Assembly: GCF_051513965.1 (NCBI RefSeq)
Contig: NZ_CP195847.1
Location: 3,100,001-3,164,000, forward strand
Source: Paramicrobacterium sp051513965
GTDB lineage: Bacteria > Actinomycetota > Actinomycetes > Actinomycetales > Microbacteriaceae
Length of the DNA: 64,000 nucleotides
Reading direction: 5' to 3'
In this document: in pieces, positions 15,042 to 23,906 of the stretch
How the letters are laid out: every line of letters starts with the position of its first letter
Position numbering within the stretch: position 1 is the stretch's first letter
Program-made: the position numbers and the translations under genes
The notes under the pieces: generated by a model
What the model was told of the DNA's origin: nothing
Seen by the model: only the letters and a program-made list of their open reading frames with translations
Database searches by the model: none

Positions 15042-17186
15042 TTACGCCGAGCCGCTTCGGATTGCTGAACGGGCGAAAAACGCCATGAAGCGCGCGGTCG
15101 CCTTGAGTCTGCGGGCGCGAGTGAATCCGATGCCTCGGATGCTGGAGGTCATGCGTGTGAGGTCTCCCGTGCCGATTCTCATATTTGTCGTGATGGCGGG
15201 CACGGTGTCGTTGTCGGGGACGACGATCGCTGTGAGATTCGTGAGGTCGCGAAGCAGTCGCCAGGGTGTTCGTTTCGTGATGGTCTTCGTGCCGGTGAGA
15301 GTCCACGGTGATCCGGTGTCGTCGTGGAAGGTGAGTTTGTAGCGCATCGCTTCGCCGCCGTGATCGGGAAACAGCGCGAGCGTTCCCGACGCGAATGCTG
15401 CTTCCACGACGTCGTCCACGTCGATCGATCCCTGAACCGTCAGTATGTGCTCGGGATCGGTGAGGAAGGCGTCGATGCTGGGAGTCGAAATCGCCAGGCG
15501 CATGGTGATGCGTGTGTCACTATTGCTCGTGGTAGTCATGCGTTCGCGGAAGCTGATGCCGCCTCCGCTGGTGGTGTTCTTGAGTTCAGCGGAGAATGAG
15601 GCTGCTGCGTCCTCTGGTACCGGTGTGGGAGTCATGGTGGTCCATTCGGGTGCTTGCCAGTGCTGTTTGCCGTCACCGCGGATGATCGTTTCGATGGACC
15701 GTTCGGCGGCGGCGAGGATGGTGGCGGAGGGGTTGACCCCGGTGGAGGAAGGAAGCGTGGACCCGTCCATGACGAACAGGCCGGGATGTCCGTGGACTTC
15801 TCCGAGATCGTTGACGACGCCGGAGGTGGCGTCTTTGCCTGCGGGTACGCCTCCGAGGGGGTGGACGGTGGTGGTCTTTCGGAGGACTGACCACGTGAAG
15901 GGGTGCGCCAGGCGTGCATCGAGGAGTCGGGCGAGGAGTGGTCCGATGCGCCGTTGGGATTTGTAGAGGTTGGCTTGCCAACGGTTCCGCCATGCCAGGG
16001 AGGCGCGTCCTGAGTTATCAAGTTTGAGGGTGCCCTGTCCGGAGTCGTGGCCCATGGCTAGGACCGTGAACACTCGGTGGGGGTCGTGCGTGGCGAATCG
16101 CTTCCGCCACCAGTGTCGTGCGCGCTGCCCGGGAACGATCGCGTCGAAGAGCTGATGCAGCACGACGGGGAACGCACCGTCTTGCACCTGGTACCAGACC
16201 GAGCCACGCCCTTCGGGGACGTCGAGCACCGTGTTGGTGGTGATGGTGGGGCCAGTGGTCATGTCGCCCTGGGCCTTGCGTAGTCGGGCGAGGGTGAGGA
16301 AGTCGCCGTTGCCTGAGAAGCCGTGGCCGAGCAGTGAGGAAAGGTGCGGCAGGGTGTTGTCTACGTCGCGTGATCGCAGGAGCAGTTCAGTGCTGGCAAC
16401 TGCCCCCGCGGCGAGGAAGACGCGGGGTGCTCTCCAGGTTTTTGGTGGGGCCGTCGGGTCGCTTGGGGATCGTGTGGTGACGAGGTAGCCGTCGTCTCCG
16501 GAGGTGATCCGGATGGCTTCGGCGTCGGTGACGCTGCGGGCTCCGTGTGCTTCGGCGGCGGCGAGATAGGTGACATCGAGGGAGTTCTTGGCTCCTTGAT
16601 TGCAGCCGATGACGCAGTCGCCGACGAAGCTGCAAACCCGACGCGGCACTCCATGTCTGTTCGGTCGCCACGTGCCTGGGTCACCAAAAGTGACAGCGAG
16701 GTTCGGCCGCACTGTTGCCTCCGGCCGGTCGCTCCCTGCCATGAGCTGTTCGATGAGCGCCGTACGTGGCGGTGGTGCACTGGTACGGGGGTCATCGCTG
16801 ACGGGGGTGACCTCGAGCATGTGCGCGGCAAGGTCGTAGTAGGGGTCAAGGGTCCCTCGCCGCAGGTGATCCGGCCACCGCGGATCCATGGCCGCGTCGG
16901 AAGGGCGGGCGAAGACGTTGGCGTAGGCGAGGGAGCCGCCCCCGTATCCTGCGGCCTGGACGGCGAACATGCCGCCCAGGCCGCGGATGTCGTATAGACC
17001 GTGGTCCACCGCCCATAACCATCGTCCTTCCAGCGCGGGGTCGCGGGGGAAGTCTCCGGGGTTCCAGCGCCGCCCGCGTTCGAGGATGAGGACCCGGTAT
17101 CCGGCTTGGGCAAGGCGGGCGGCAGCGACTGCTCCGCCGAACCCGCTGCCGATGACGATTGCGTCGGTGTCGTGGGTGCCGGACAC
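15042..17186 (-). CDS. GMC-family FAD oxidoreductase (cholesterol-oxidase-like)
   Basis: The 714-residue flavoenzyme begins with the dinucleotide fold VIGSGFGGAVAAARLAQAG and the FAD loop LILERGRRW. The GMC active-site region is TVHPLGG, followed by a second FAD contact GVNPSATILAAAE near residue 500. Residues about 540-714 form an extra C-terminal domain (FRERMTTT, YKLTFHDD, TLTGTKTI), as in large actinobacterial GMC/sterol-oxidase-like proteins that also contain a lipid-handling module. It probably oxidises an alcohol on a hydrophobic substrate; the substrate is unknown. It lies at the end of a - strand run with a Dabb protein, an NmrA-like reductase and an MFS pump, under a TetR regulator. 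Confidence 0.82.
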   Translation of the reverse strand: MSGTHDTDAIVIGSGFGGAVAAARLAQAGYRVLILERGRRWNPGDFPRDPALEGRWLWAVDHGLYDIRGLGGMFAVQAAGYGGGSLAYANVFARPSDAAMDPRWPDHLRRGTLDPYYDLAAHMLEVTPVSDDPRTSAPPPRTALIEQLMAGSDRPEATVRPNLAVTFGDPGTWRPNRHGVPRRVCSFVGDCVIGCNQGAKNSLDVTYLAAAEAHGARSVTDAEAIRITSGDDGYLVTTRSPSDPTAPPKTWRAPRVFLAAGAVASTELLLRSRDVDNTLPHLSSLLGHGFSGNGDFLTLARLRKAQGDMTTGPTITTNTVLDVPEGRGSVWYQVQDGAFPVVLHQLFDAIVPGQRARHWWRKRFATHDPHRVFTVLAMGHDSGQGTLKLDNSGRASLAWRNRWQANLYKSQRRIGPLLARLLDARLAHPFTWSVLRKTTTVHPLGGVPAGKDATSGVVNDLGEVHGHPGLFVMDGSTLPSSTGVNPSATILAAAERSIETIIRGDGKQHWQAPEWTTMTPTPVPEDAAASFSAELKNTTSGGGISFRERMTTTSNSDTRITMRLAISTPSIDAFLTDPEHILTVQGSIDVDDVVEAAFASGTLALFPDHGGEAMRYKLTFHDDTGSPWTLTGTKTITKRTPWRLLRDLTNLTAIVVPDNDTVPAITTNMRIGTGDLTRMTSSIRGIGFTRARRLKATARFMAFFARSAIRSGSA

Positions 17187-17237
17187 GATTTCTCCTCTCG
17201 AGGGTGATGGGCGCTGCGGCGTGTGTGGCGACTGGTG

Positions 17238-17657
17238 TCAGAGCCGTTCGGTGACTCCGCTGCCTCGGTAATCGTCGATGGCATCAACCAGGCCCAGGAT
17301 GTCGGGGTGGGCGTCGAAGCGGCGGCGGTGGATGTCGGCGATCTTCGCGCCGATCTCGGGGTCGGGGTCGTCGGTGATGTCGATCGAGTGGAATCGATCG
17401 ACTAACGGCAGGCCGATACGGTCGACCTCGAGGTGGGCGGGGTGGTTCATCATTGCTTCGTACGCGGCGAGGTCGGCGATCTGGGAGACCGCAGCAAAGT
17501 CGAAGGTGTCTCCGTAGTCCCGGCCGAACACACCGGCTGTGGCTCCGGTCTCGGAGCCCATCTGGGCGCTGGCAGCGGCCATGCGTTGTAGCGCTGCACC
17601 AACTTGCTCTTCGGAGACGTCGGGGCGAATGGACATGCGAACAATGTGAGTGATCAT
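17238..17657 (-). CDS. Dabb-family (stress-responsive alpha-beta barrel) protein
   Basis: The 139-residue protein begins MITHIVRMSIRPDV, followed by a dimeric alpha-beta barrel fold of the Dabb type (conserved HIVR near the N-terminus, central DFAAVSQIADLAAYEAMMNHPAHLEV). Dabb proteins occur as small cyclases, decarboxylases or stress proteins of unclear activity. ATG 17657 was chosen because it matches the family N-terminus; the open frame extends 27 codons further upstream without similarity. It is probably co-transcribed with the NmrA-like gene, 28 bp upstream. Confidence 0.72.
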   Translation of the reverse strand: MITHIVRMSIRPDVSEEQVGAALQRMAAASAQMGSETGATAGVFGRDYGDTFDFAAVSQIADLAAYEAMMNHPAHLEVDRIGLPLVDRFHSIDITDDPDPEIGAKIADIHRRRFDAHPDILGLVDAIDDYRGSGVTERL

Positions 17658-17685
17658 GAAGGTCAGCCTTTCTGGGTGGTGAGGT

Positions 17686-18540
17686 TTACTGGCGGGTGAA
17701 GGCGGCTGCGTAGTCGCGGGCGAAGTCGTCGACGTCACGGGCAGGACGTCCGGTCAGATCCGCGATGGTCGTGGTGACACTTGAAGCCTCACCGCGCGAA
17801 TAGTGGGCGTAGTCTTCGACCAGCCCTTCGAGCTGCCACTGCGGGACGTAGTTCTCTAGCGCGGCCGTGAAATGCTCGGGAGGGAGATCCTGGAACGCGA
17901 TGGTGTTGCCTGTGGCAGCGTTCAGCGCGTCGGCGATCTCGGAGTGGGTGATCGCCCGAGGTCCGGTCAGCGTGTAGGTCTCTTTGTCGTGGTCGTTGCT
18001 TGTGAGAACGGCTGCTGCTGCATCGGCGATATCGCGGGTGTCGATTGCGCTGACCGCCGCGGTTCCGATCGGGGCGGCGAGTGTGCCCTGTGCGATGGTG
18101 TCGGCGAACGCGAGGAGTGATTGCAGATACAGATTGGGGCGTAGCACGGTCGCGCTGATGTTCAAGCGTCGGATGTGCTCCTCGACCTGGGCGTGCCAGC
18201 GCAGGAATCTCACGGGAGAGCTCCGTGTTGCGCCGTACTGGGACAGCACTACCGCGCGGGCGATGCCCGCCTGCGCCGCCAAGTCGAGAAATCTGATCTG
18301 GAGCTCGGCGGCGTCCTCCGTCGATGGCGAGTTGAGGAAGACCGCGTCGACGCCGTTGAGCGCTGTGGTGATCGAGTCCGGATCATGCAGGTCGGCAACG
18401 ACCGTCTGTGCGCCGGTCAGGGTGTAGTCGGGGTTCCTGGTCATTGCTCGCACTTGTGCGCCGGAGTCGCGCAGGGCGGGGACGAGGGCTGCGCCGACGG
18501 TGCCGGTTGCACCAGTTACGAGGATCGTGAGGTTGCTCAT
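17686..18540 (-). CDS. NmrA-like NAD(P)-binding atypical short-chain reductase
   Basis: The 284-residue protein opens with ILVTGATGTVGAALVPALRDSGAQVRAMTRNP, the TGxTGxxG nucleotide-binding loop of the NmrA/QOR2-like atypical SDR group. It continues with GVDAVFLNSPS, VVLSQYGA and a C-terminal YTLTGPRAITHSEIADAL segment. Members either reduce quinones or act as NAD(P)H redox sensors; the catalytic YxxxK is not obvious, which is common in this group. It lies 30 bp from the MFS gene in the same direction. Confidence 0.83.
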   Translation of the reverse strand: MSNLTILVTGATGTVGAALVPALRDSGAQVRAMTRNPDYTLTGAQTVVADLHDPDSITTALNGVDAVFLNSPSTEDAAELQIRFLDLAAQAGIARAVVLSQYGATRSSPVRFLRWHAQVEEHIRRLNISATVLRPNLYLQSLLAFADTIAQGTLAAPIGTAAVSAIDTRDIADAAAAVLTSNDHDKETYTLTGPRAITHSEIADALNAATGNTIAFQDLPPEHFTAALENYVPQWQLEGLVEDYAHYSRGEASSVTTTIADLTGRPARDVDDFARDYAAAFTRQ

Positions 18541-18570
18541 GTCGGGTTCTCTCTTTCGTGTTCTTGAGTG

Positions 18571-19974
18571 TCAGTGGGTTGTCGTAGAAGTGCGGCGTGT
18601 GGTGAGGGCGCTGACGCCCGAGATGGCGATGGCAGCGGCTACGAGCGTCGCTGCGCCGATGAACGCCGCGGTGAAGCTCATCTCCCCGGCACTCCCTGCG
18701 GTCAGGGCGATCCCGGCAAGGACCGCGAGCCCGATTGCGCCGCCGAGGGATTGGGCGGCATTGACCACGCCGCTCAGTAGCCCTGACTCGCCTTCGGCGC
18801 TGTCACGGACCGCCATCGTCATACCTGTCACGATGCCGAGACCGAGACCCAGACCGAGGAGGATGAACGCACCGATGTGCTGCCAGGTGAAGGAGGTCGC
18901 CGGGTTGAGCGCGATCCACACGAACCCGGCCAGGAGCGCCGTCAGCGATGTCGGTAGTGCCCGTTCGAGACCAATTGTTTTACTCAGCACGGGTGCCAGC
19001 ACACTGCCCACGATGAGCATCACCGCGATCGGCACCTGAGCGAGTCCCGTCTCCAGCGCGCCCATGCCGAGGACGCCCTGCTGGTAGAGCGGCAGGAAGA
19101 AGAACACGCTGGTCAGGGTGCCGCCCAGCAGCATCATCACCGCGGACGCGGTAGACACCGGAATACGGCGGAAAACGCTCAACGGAACAAGCGGATGCGG
19201 TGACTTTCGCTCTACCGTGATGAACACCAGAAGGGCTGCCAGTCCTGCCGCCAGGGCGATGAGTGTGATCGGGCTGGTCCAGCCGACCTCTGCGGCGTTG
19301 ACTGAGCCGAGGGCAAGCGCGGTAATTGCGGCGGTGATGCTCAGCGCGCCCGCGACATCGAAGCGGCCAGCCTTCCCAGGAATCGGCGGAATTGTCTTCC
19401 ACACCATCGCCATGGCGATGAGACCAAGAGGTACCGGAACCCAGAACACCGATTGCCAGCCAAGCGCCTCGGTGAGCATACCGCCGGCGAAGACGCCGAT
19501 GAGGCTTCCAGCAGCGGTGACCGCACCCCAGACACCGAGTGCCCGGGTTCGGTCGGTAGCCGTGGTGTAGATCACCAATACCAACGCGAGCGCCGCGGGA
19601 ATGGTCATTGCCGCGCCCACACCTTGACCGATGCGCCCAACGATGAGCATGGGGCCGCTGAGCGCCAGCGCACACAAAGCTGATGCTGCGACATAGACCG
19701 ACATGCCGATCAAGAACATCCGTCGCGCTCCGAGAACATCGGCCAAACGACCACCGAGCAGCACGAGACCCGCGACGGCGATGAGATAGCTGTTGGCGAT
19801 GATCGCCAGCTCTGCCGATGTCAGGCCTAGGCCCTCTCGGATGGTTTGGGCAGCGAGGTTCACCATTGCGCCGTCGAGCACGATGAGGAACATCGATGAA
19901 GCCAGAACTGCCAGTGCTGAGCCGCGAGGGATCCGCAGCCCGGTCAAAGATGGATGGATAGTCGTAGTCATCAT
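18571..19974 (-). CDS. MFS drug:H+ antiporter (DHA2/EmrB-QacA type)
   Basis: The 467-residue polytopic protein begins with FLIVLDGAMVNLA, the DHA2 motif that carries an acidic residue in helix 1. It continues with motif A between helices 2 and 3 (GGRLADVLGARRMFL), motif C (GVWGAVTAAGSLIGVFAGGML), and about 14 membrane segments. It is predicted to export drugs or toxic metabolites using the proton gradient. The start is directly adjacent to a TAGTGA/TCACTA palindrome that also occurs before the divergent TetR gene, so it is probably repressed by that regulator. Confidence 0.88.
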   Translation of the reverse strand: MMTTTIHPSLTGLRIPRGSALAVLASSMFLIVLDGAMVNLAAQTIREGLGLTSAELAIIANSYLIAVAGLVLLGGRLADVLGARRMFLIGMSVYVAASALCALALSGPMLIVGRIGQGVGAAMTIPAALALVLVIYTTATDRTRALGVWGAVTAAGSLIGVFAGGMLTEALGWQSVFWVPVPLGLIAMAMVWKTIPPIPGKAGRFDVAGALSITAAITALALGSVNAAEVGWTSPITLIALAAGLAALLVFITVERKSPHPLVPLSVFRRIPVSTASAVMMLLGGTLTSVFFFLPLYQQGVLGMGALETGLAQVPIAVMLIVGSVLAPVLSKTIGLERALPTSLTALLAGFVWIALNPATSFTWQHIGAFILLGLGLGLGIVTGMTMAVRDSAEGESGLLSGVVNAAQSLGGAIGLAVLAGIALTAGSAGEMSFTAAFIGAATLVAAAIAISGVSALTTRRTSTTTH

Positions 19975-19979
19975 TTCCT

Positions 19980-19995
19980 TAGTGAGTGGTCACTA
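19980..19995. promoter_or_regulatory. TetR operator copy 1 (TAGTGA-N4-TCACTA)
   Basis: A perfect 6-4-6 palindrome TAGTGA-GTGG-TCACTA lies five bases before the MFS start codon. The identical half-sites at 20601-20616 make this a confident binding site for the adjacent TetR protein. Confidence 0.8.
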
Positions 19996-20042
19996 CCGAG
20001 GGATCAAAAAAAGAGAGGCCGCCCGGTCGGGGGCGCGAACCG

Positions 20043-20594
20043 TCACGACCCCGAGGCCAGAAATCGGGCCGCCCACGTATCCTCTGCCGCGCGGGCGGGG
20101 AGATCCATGGCTGTGGCGACCATGTAGAGCATGCCTGCGGCGAAGAAGTCGTGAGAGGCGTCCTCGCCGACGCCGGGGAGGGCTTCCATTCGCTCGAACA
20201 CCTCTCGCGTCCAGTCGCGCATGAGATCACGGATCATCGCGTCATCGGATGCGGCATAGCCCTGCAGGAGCATGAACATGATCTCCCGTTCTTCCATGAG
20301 CTCTCCCCACGCGTCCGACATTGCATAGAGCGGCTCGCCAGAGGCGGATTCGCCTGCCGCGAGCATGGTCGCCTCGATCTGCTGAAACACCCGCTGCAGC
20401 ACGGCTACGAATAGCTCGTGCTTCGTCGAGAAGATGCGGAAGATGTTCGGTTGCGAGATACCCACTTCGCGAGCGATGCTCATGGTCGACCCGCCGTGCA
20501 GCCCCTTGTGGCTGAACTCGAGCAGTGCCGCTTCAAGGATCTGCTCGCGGCGCTCCTCCATGGGAACGCGGTGGGTCGGACGCTGTGTTTCCAT
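20043..20594 (-). CDS. TetR-family transcriptional repressor
   Basis: The 183-residue regulator has the TetR helix-turn-helix near the N-terminus (REQILEAALLEFSHKGLHGGSTMSIA, VGISQPNIFRIFSTKHELF) and a helical ligand-binding C-terminal domain. It lies upstream of, and reads in the same direction as, the MFS-NmrA-Dabb-GMC run, separated from it by a 68-bp gap. Identical palindromes sit before its own start and before the MFS start, so it probably represses itself and the efflux operon. The ligand is unknown but is likely an exported or oxidised hydrophobic compound. Confidence 0.88.
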   Translation of the reverse strand: METQRPTHRVPMEERREQILEAALLEFSHKGLHGGSTMSIAREVGISQPNIFRIFSTKHELFVAVLQRVFQQIEATMLAAGESASGEPLYAMSDAWGELMEEREIMFMLLQGYAASDDAMIRDLMRDWTREVFERMEALPGVGEDASHDFFAAGMLYMVATAMDLPARAAEDTWAARFLASGS

Positions 20595-20600
20595 ATTTGA

Positions 20601-20616
20601 TAGTGAACACTCACTA
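20601..20616. promoter_or_regulatory. TetR operator copy 2 (TAGTGA-N4-TCACTA)
   Basis: TAGTGA-ACAC-TCACTA lies six bases upstream of the tetR ATG. It has the same half-sites and spacing as copy 1 with a different spacer sequence, as expected of a selected operator. Confidence 0.8.
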
Positions 20617-20754
20617 CGTCTTCCTTGTCAAATCCTCGTCCAGCATCTGTTTCTCAGATTGGAGTGACCGCAGGGATACGTGTCGGTCTTGACTGCGTTC
20701 AACGAACGCGAGGGAGATCCTCGTGACGTTCGCCAGACGTTCAGACACTCGTGG

Positions 20755-20904
20755 TCACCCTTCGCGAGCGTCGTGAATCGCGCCCGGCTCCCCGTCAGGT
20801 CTCGATGGGATGGTGCACGCGCCGTCTGCGCAGTCGGCTTCCTGGACATTCGACTCCGACGATGTTGGTTCGGCTGAGAGGAAGACGAGCGGGTCGCGGC
20901 TCAT
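20755..20904 (-). CDS. Small Cys-containing protein coupled to DsbA-like gene
   Basis: A 49-codon frame starts with an ATG that overlaps the DsbA-like stop codon (ATGA) and encodes MSRDPLVFLSAEP...CADGACTIPSRPDG. The two cysteines (CADGAC) lie close together. FrnE/DsbA-like proteins often end in a short Cys-rich tail, so this may be such a tail split off as a separate coupled gene. Family membership is uncertain; the 4-bp overlap is the main evidence that it is real. The 138 bp further on, up to the tetR operator, hold nothing I recognise. Confidence 0.4.
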   Translation of the reverse strand: MSRDPLVFLSAEPTSSESNVQEADCADGACTIPSRPDGEPGAIHDAREG

Positions 20905-21545
20905 GCGTTCGCCGCCTTCTGTAGAGCGTCGAGGTGGGTCTCGACGGGCTGCGCTCCGGAGATGCCCCACGTGCCGTTGAACACGTAGAGTGGTACGCCG
21001 CTCGCGCCGAGCGCTCGGAGCCGTTCGGTGTCTCGATCGACGGCGTTGTGGTGTCGGCGGTCGGTGAGCGCTCCTCGTACGGAGTCCGGGTCGAGGCCAG
21101 CGTCTTGGGCGAGACCGACGAGCTCCTCGATATCGCCGATATGCCGTCCCTCGGTGAAGTAGGCAGCGAACAGCCGGTGCGTGAGTGCAGCGCGGTCACC
21201 GGTGGTGTCGGCGTGGTGGAGGAGTTCGAGTGCGAGGTGAGAGTTCGTCGGGCGGGTGAGGTCGGGGCGATAGCTGACGCCCTCTGCGCGGGCGAGCTCT
21301 GAGAGCTGGGCGTTGACCGCGTTGATGCGTTCGCGGTTCGCCCCCGCGTGTTGCGCGATCTGCTGCTCCTTATCGATCTCGATAGGGGCATCCGGGCGGA
21401 GCTCAAAGGACCTGTAGGTCACCTCAACTCTGCCCTCGAACAGAGTGACAGCTTTCTCGAACCGGGGGTGGGCGATGAAGCACCACACGCACTGAGGGTC
21501 GGACCAGATTTCGACGTGCACGGGCATTGCAACTGCGGTTGTCAT
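20901..21545 (-). CDS. DsbA-family oxidoreductase (FrnE-like)
   Basis: The 214-residue protein has a thioredoxin-fold start VHVEIWSDPQCVWCFIA with active-site Cys19-x-x-Cys22, a long helical insertion, and the cis-Pro loop ASGVPLYVFNG. This is the cytoplasmic FrnE/2-hydroxychromene-2-carboxylate isomerase-like branch of the DsbA superfamily: there is no signal peptide. It probably reduces or isomerises disulfides or conjugates thiols. It lies 27 bp downstream of an MFS pump and before a small Cys-containing ORF, in a cluster with a thioredoxin-reductase-like protein and a methyltransferase. Confidence 0.87.
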   Translation of the reverse strand: MTTAVAMPVHVEIWSDPQCVWCFIAHPRFEKAVTLFEGRVEVTYRSFELRPDAPIEIDKEQQIAQHAGANRERINAVNAQLSELARAEGVSYRPDLTRPTNSHLALELLHHADTTGDRAALTHRLFAAYFTEGRHIGDIEELVGLAQDAGLDPDSVRGALTDRRHHNAVDRDTERLRALGASGVPLYVFNGTWGISGAQPVETHLDALQKAANA

Positions 21546-21572
21546 GAGTGGTTCCTTTCGTAAAGCGGGCGA

Positions 21573-23183
21573 TCAGTTCTCGTTCTGAGCGGTGAGAATC
21601 TCGGTGGTCTGTTCTGCCGAAGCATCGGTGCCCTCTGCGCGCCCTGCGGAGGTGTTCTTGGGCCCGCGGAAGAGAACGAAGATCACCAGGACGGCCATGA
21701 CCGCGACGCCGACCCACATGGCCTGTTGCCATCCGGCGACGAATGCTTCGTTTGCGGCGGCGAGGATCTGGTCGGCGTGCGCTCCAGCTTCTTGGCTGAT
21801 CGCGGTGGCGTTGGCGATACCCTCGCGAGCGGTTGCCGCAAGTTCTTCGGGCACGCCGGTGAGTCGTCCTGCGATGGCGTTCTGGTACCCGGCGACGAGC
21901 AGGCCTCCGAGAAGCGCGATGCCGAGCGCCGCTCCGAGCTCACGCGTGAGGTCGTTCAAGGCTGATGCGACGCCTTGCTGTTCGCGGGGCAAGGATGAGG
22001 TGATCGCTTCGGTGGAGGGTGTCATGGCAAGGCCTGCGCCGAGGCCCATCGCGATCAGTCCGGGGAGCACGCTGAGGTAGCCGCCCTCGGCCGAGACAAG
22101 AGCTGCCATGAGCGCGAGGCCGATGGTGGCGATGGTGAGGCCGGTGACCATGGAGGCGCGGGCTCCAATTCGTGCGGCCAGGCGCGGTGCGAGACCGGAG
22201 GCGAGCATCATGAGGAGCGCCATGGGCATCATTGCGAGGGTGGAAAGGAGTCCGCTCCAGCCGAGTACGACCTGGAAGAACGGGTACAGCACGAGCAAGA
22301 CACCGCCCTGCACGCCGAACAACACCAGCAGCAGCGTGGTGCCTGAGGAGAGGCCGCGGGTGCGGAAATGCCGGATGTCCAGCAGGGGGAACGGGGTGCG
22401 CAGTTCCCACAGGATGAACAGGGCGGTAGCGAGCACGGCCGCGACCAGCGGAATCAGCACGAGCGGGTCCGTCCACCCCAGGGAGGGGGCTTCGTGCAGG
22501 GCGAAGGTGAAGCCGACGGTCGCGACGATCGAGGTCAGGGTGCCGAGTGCGTCGAACCGTCCTGCTGCTCTCTCTCGCGAGTTGGGAATTGCGCGCGCAC
22601 CGATCAGCGGCGCCGCGATGGTGAGCACGATAGGGAGGGCGAACAGCCACCGCCATGTCGCTACGTCGACGAGCAGCGCGGAGAGGTACATGCCGAGGAT
22701 GCCACCGCCTCCGGCGACCGCGGTCCATATCCCGATCGCACGGGACCGTTCCTTATCCGGGAAAGACGAGGTGATCACGGATAGCGTGACGGGCATGATT
22801 AGCGCCGCCCCGATCCCGCTGAGCAGGCGGGCCACCAGCATGACCTCCATGACCGGGGCGACGGCTGCGGCAACATTCGCGACGCCGAAGACGACTAGGC
22901 CCACGATGAAGACGGGCTTGCGGCTCACGCGGTCGCCCAACGCCCCGAGCGGGAGCAGGAGCGCTGCGAGTGTGAGGGTGTAAGTGTTGATGATCCACAG
23001 CACTTGCCCCTGTGAAGCATCGAACTCCGTGGCCAGCTGCGGTTGGGCGACGTTGAGGCCGGTCACCGAGGCGACGACGGCCATCAGTGCGATGCAGACG
23101 GCCCAGAGAATGGCCCGTCTGCGGCGAGGGTCGTCGATGACGGGCGCAGCATCTGCTGCGTCCGCGTGTGTGATGGAAGCCAT
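21573..23183 (-). CDS. MFS drug exporter (DHA2, 14-TM)
   Basis: The 536-residue transporter has 14 hydrophobic segments. It shows VASVTGLNVAQPQLATEF in helix 1, motif A GALGDRVSRKPVFIVGL, motif C around AIGIWTAVAGGGGILGMYLSALL, and a polar loop after helix 13 (AREGIANATAISQEAGAHADQILAAANEAF), as in QacA/LfrA-like pumps. It exports toxic compounds against protons. It sits between the methyltransferase and DsbA-like genes on the same strand and is probably part of the same detoxification cluster. Confidence 0.88.
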   Translation of the reverse strand: MASITHADAADAAPVIDDPRRRRAILWAVCIALMAVVASVTGLNVAQPQLATEFDASQGQVLWIINTYTLTLAALLLPLGALGDRVSRKPVFIVGLVVFGVANVAAAVAPVMEVMLVARLLSGIGAALIMPVTLSVITSSFPDKERSRAIGIWTAVAGGGGILGMYLSALLVDVATWRWLFALPIVLTIAAPLIGARAIPNSRERAAGRFDALGTLTSIVATVGFTFALHEAPSLGWTDPLVLIPLVAAVLATALFILWELRTPFPLLDIRHFRTRGLSSGTTLLLVLFGVQGGVLLVLYPFFQVVLGWSGLLSTLAMMPMALLMMLASGLAPRLAARIGARASMVTGLTIATIGLALMAALVSAEGGYLSVLPGLIAMGLGAGLAMTPSTEAITSSLPREQQGVASALNDLTRELGAALGIALLGGLLVAGYQNAIAGRLTGVPEELAATAREGIANATAISQEAGAHADQILAAANEAFVAGWQQAMWVGVAVMAVLVIFVLFRGPKNTSAGRAEGTDASAEQTTEILTAQNEN

Positions 23184-23285
23184 AGGGTCGTGTTCCTTTC
23201 AAGGATGCGTGCCGCCTGCTGTGTGCGGGCAGCGTGAAGCAGCGCCAAGGTCGTGTGACCTGCGCAAGTAATTGAGAGCGGCGGG

Positions 23286-23906
23286 TTAGGCGGTTCGTTG
23301 GGCGCGGACGATCACGTCACGCAACTGCACCGGAGTGCCGCCAGGGTGCACAGTGCGGGTGTGTTCGTGCACGGTCTCGATCTGCCACTCCGGCGTATCG
23401 AACAGGCTGGTGATCGCTTCGGCTGTTGCTGACGCGTTCTCCGGATGCCGGTGGTGACCATCGTGCTGGTGGTCGTGGAGGTGCCCGACGATCAGGAGCG
23501 TGCCGCCCGGTGCGACCCAAGAAGAGATGCGTCGGTAGAACGGGAGTTGCCCGATATCGGGGTGGGCGTAGCTCGTGACGACAAGATCCCACGTGCGCTC
23601 TGGTTCCCACCGCGAGAGATCCGTCTCGACCCATTCGATCGGCGTGTCTGCATCGGTAGCTGTTGCGCGGGCTTGTGCGGTTGTCAGCGCGGTGTGGGAG
23701 ATGTCGGCGGCTGTGACCTGCCAGCCTTGTTCGGCAAGCCAGATCGCTTCGGCCCCTGTTCCGCAGCCTGCGTCCAAGGCGGTGCCTGGGTGCAGGTGCG
23801 CGGTCTCGGTCGCCAGATAGGGGTTGACCGGGAGCTCGCGCACACCGCTTGATGTAGCGGGGCTCCAGTGGTTCTCCCAGTAGGTCTTGTCGAACTTGGC
23901 CATCAT
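23286..23906 (-). CDS. Class I SAM-dependent methyltransferase
   Basis: The 206-residue protein has the SAM-binding motif I in GTALDAGCGTGAEAIWLAEQGW, motif II ADIS, the post-I acidic VETDLSRW, and the TehB/UbiE-like YxxxWxxH start (KTYWENHWSP). A His-rich loop (GHLHDHQHDGHHRHP) near residue 155 might bind a metal. ATG 23906 overlaps the stop of the thioredoxin-reductase-like gene (ATGA), so the two are coupled. This pairing suggests methylation of a thiol or other small molecule after oxidation or reduction; the substrate is not known. Confidence 0.83.
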   Translation of the reverse strand: MMAKFDKTYWENHWSPATSSGVRELPVNPYLATETAHLHPGTALDAGCGTGAEAIWLAEQGWQVTAADISHTALTTAQARATATDADTPIEWVETDLSRWEPERTWDLVVTSYAHPDIGQLPFYRRISSWVAPGGTLLIVGHLHDHQHDGHHRHPENASATAEAITSLFDTPEWQIETVHEHTRTVHPGGTPVQLRDVIVRAQRTA

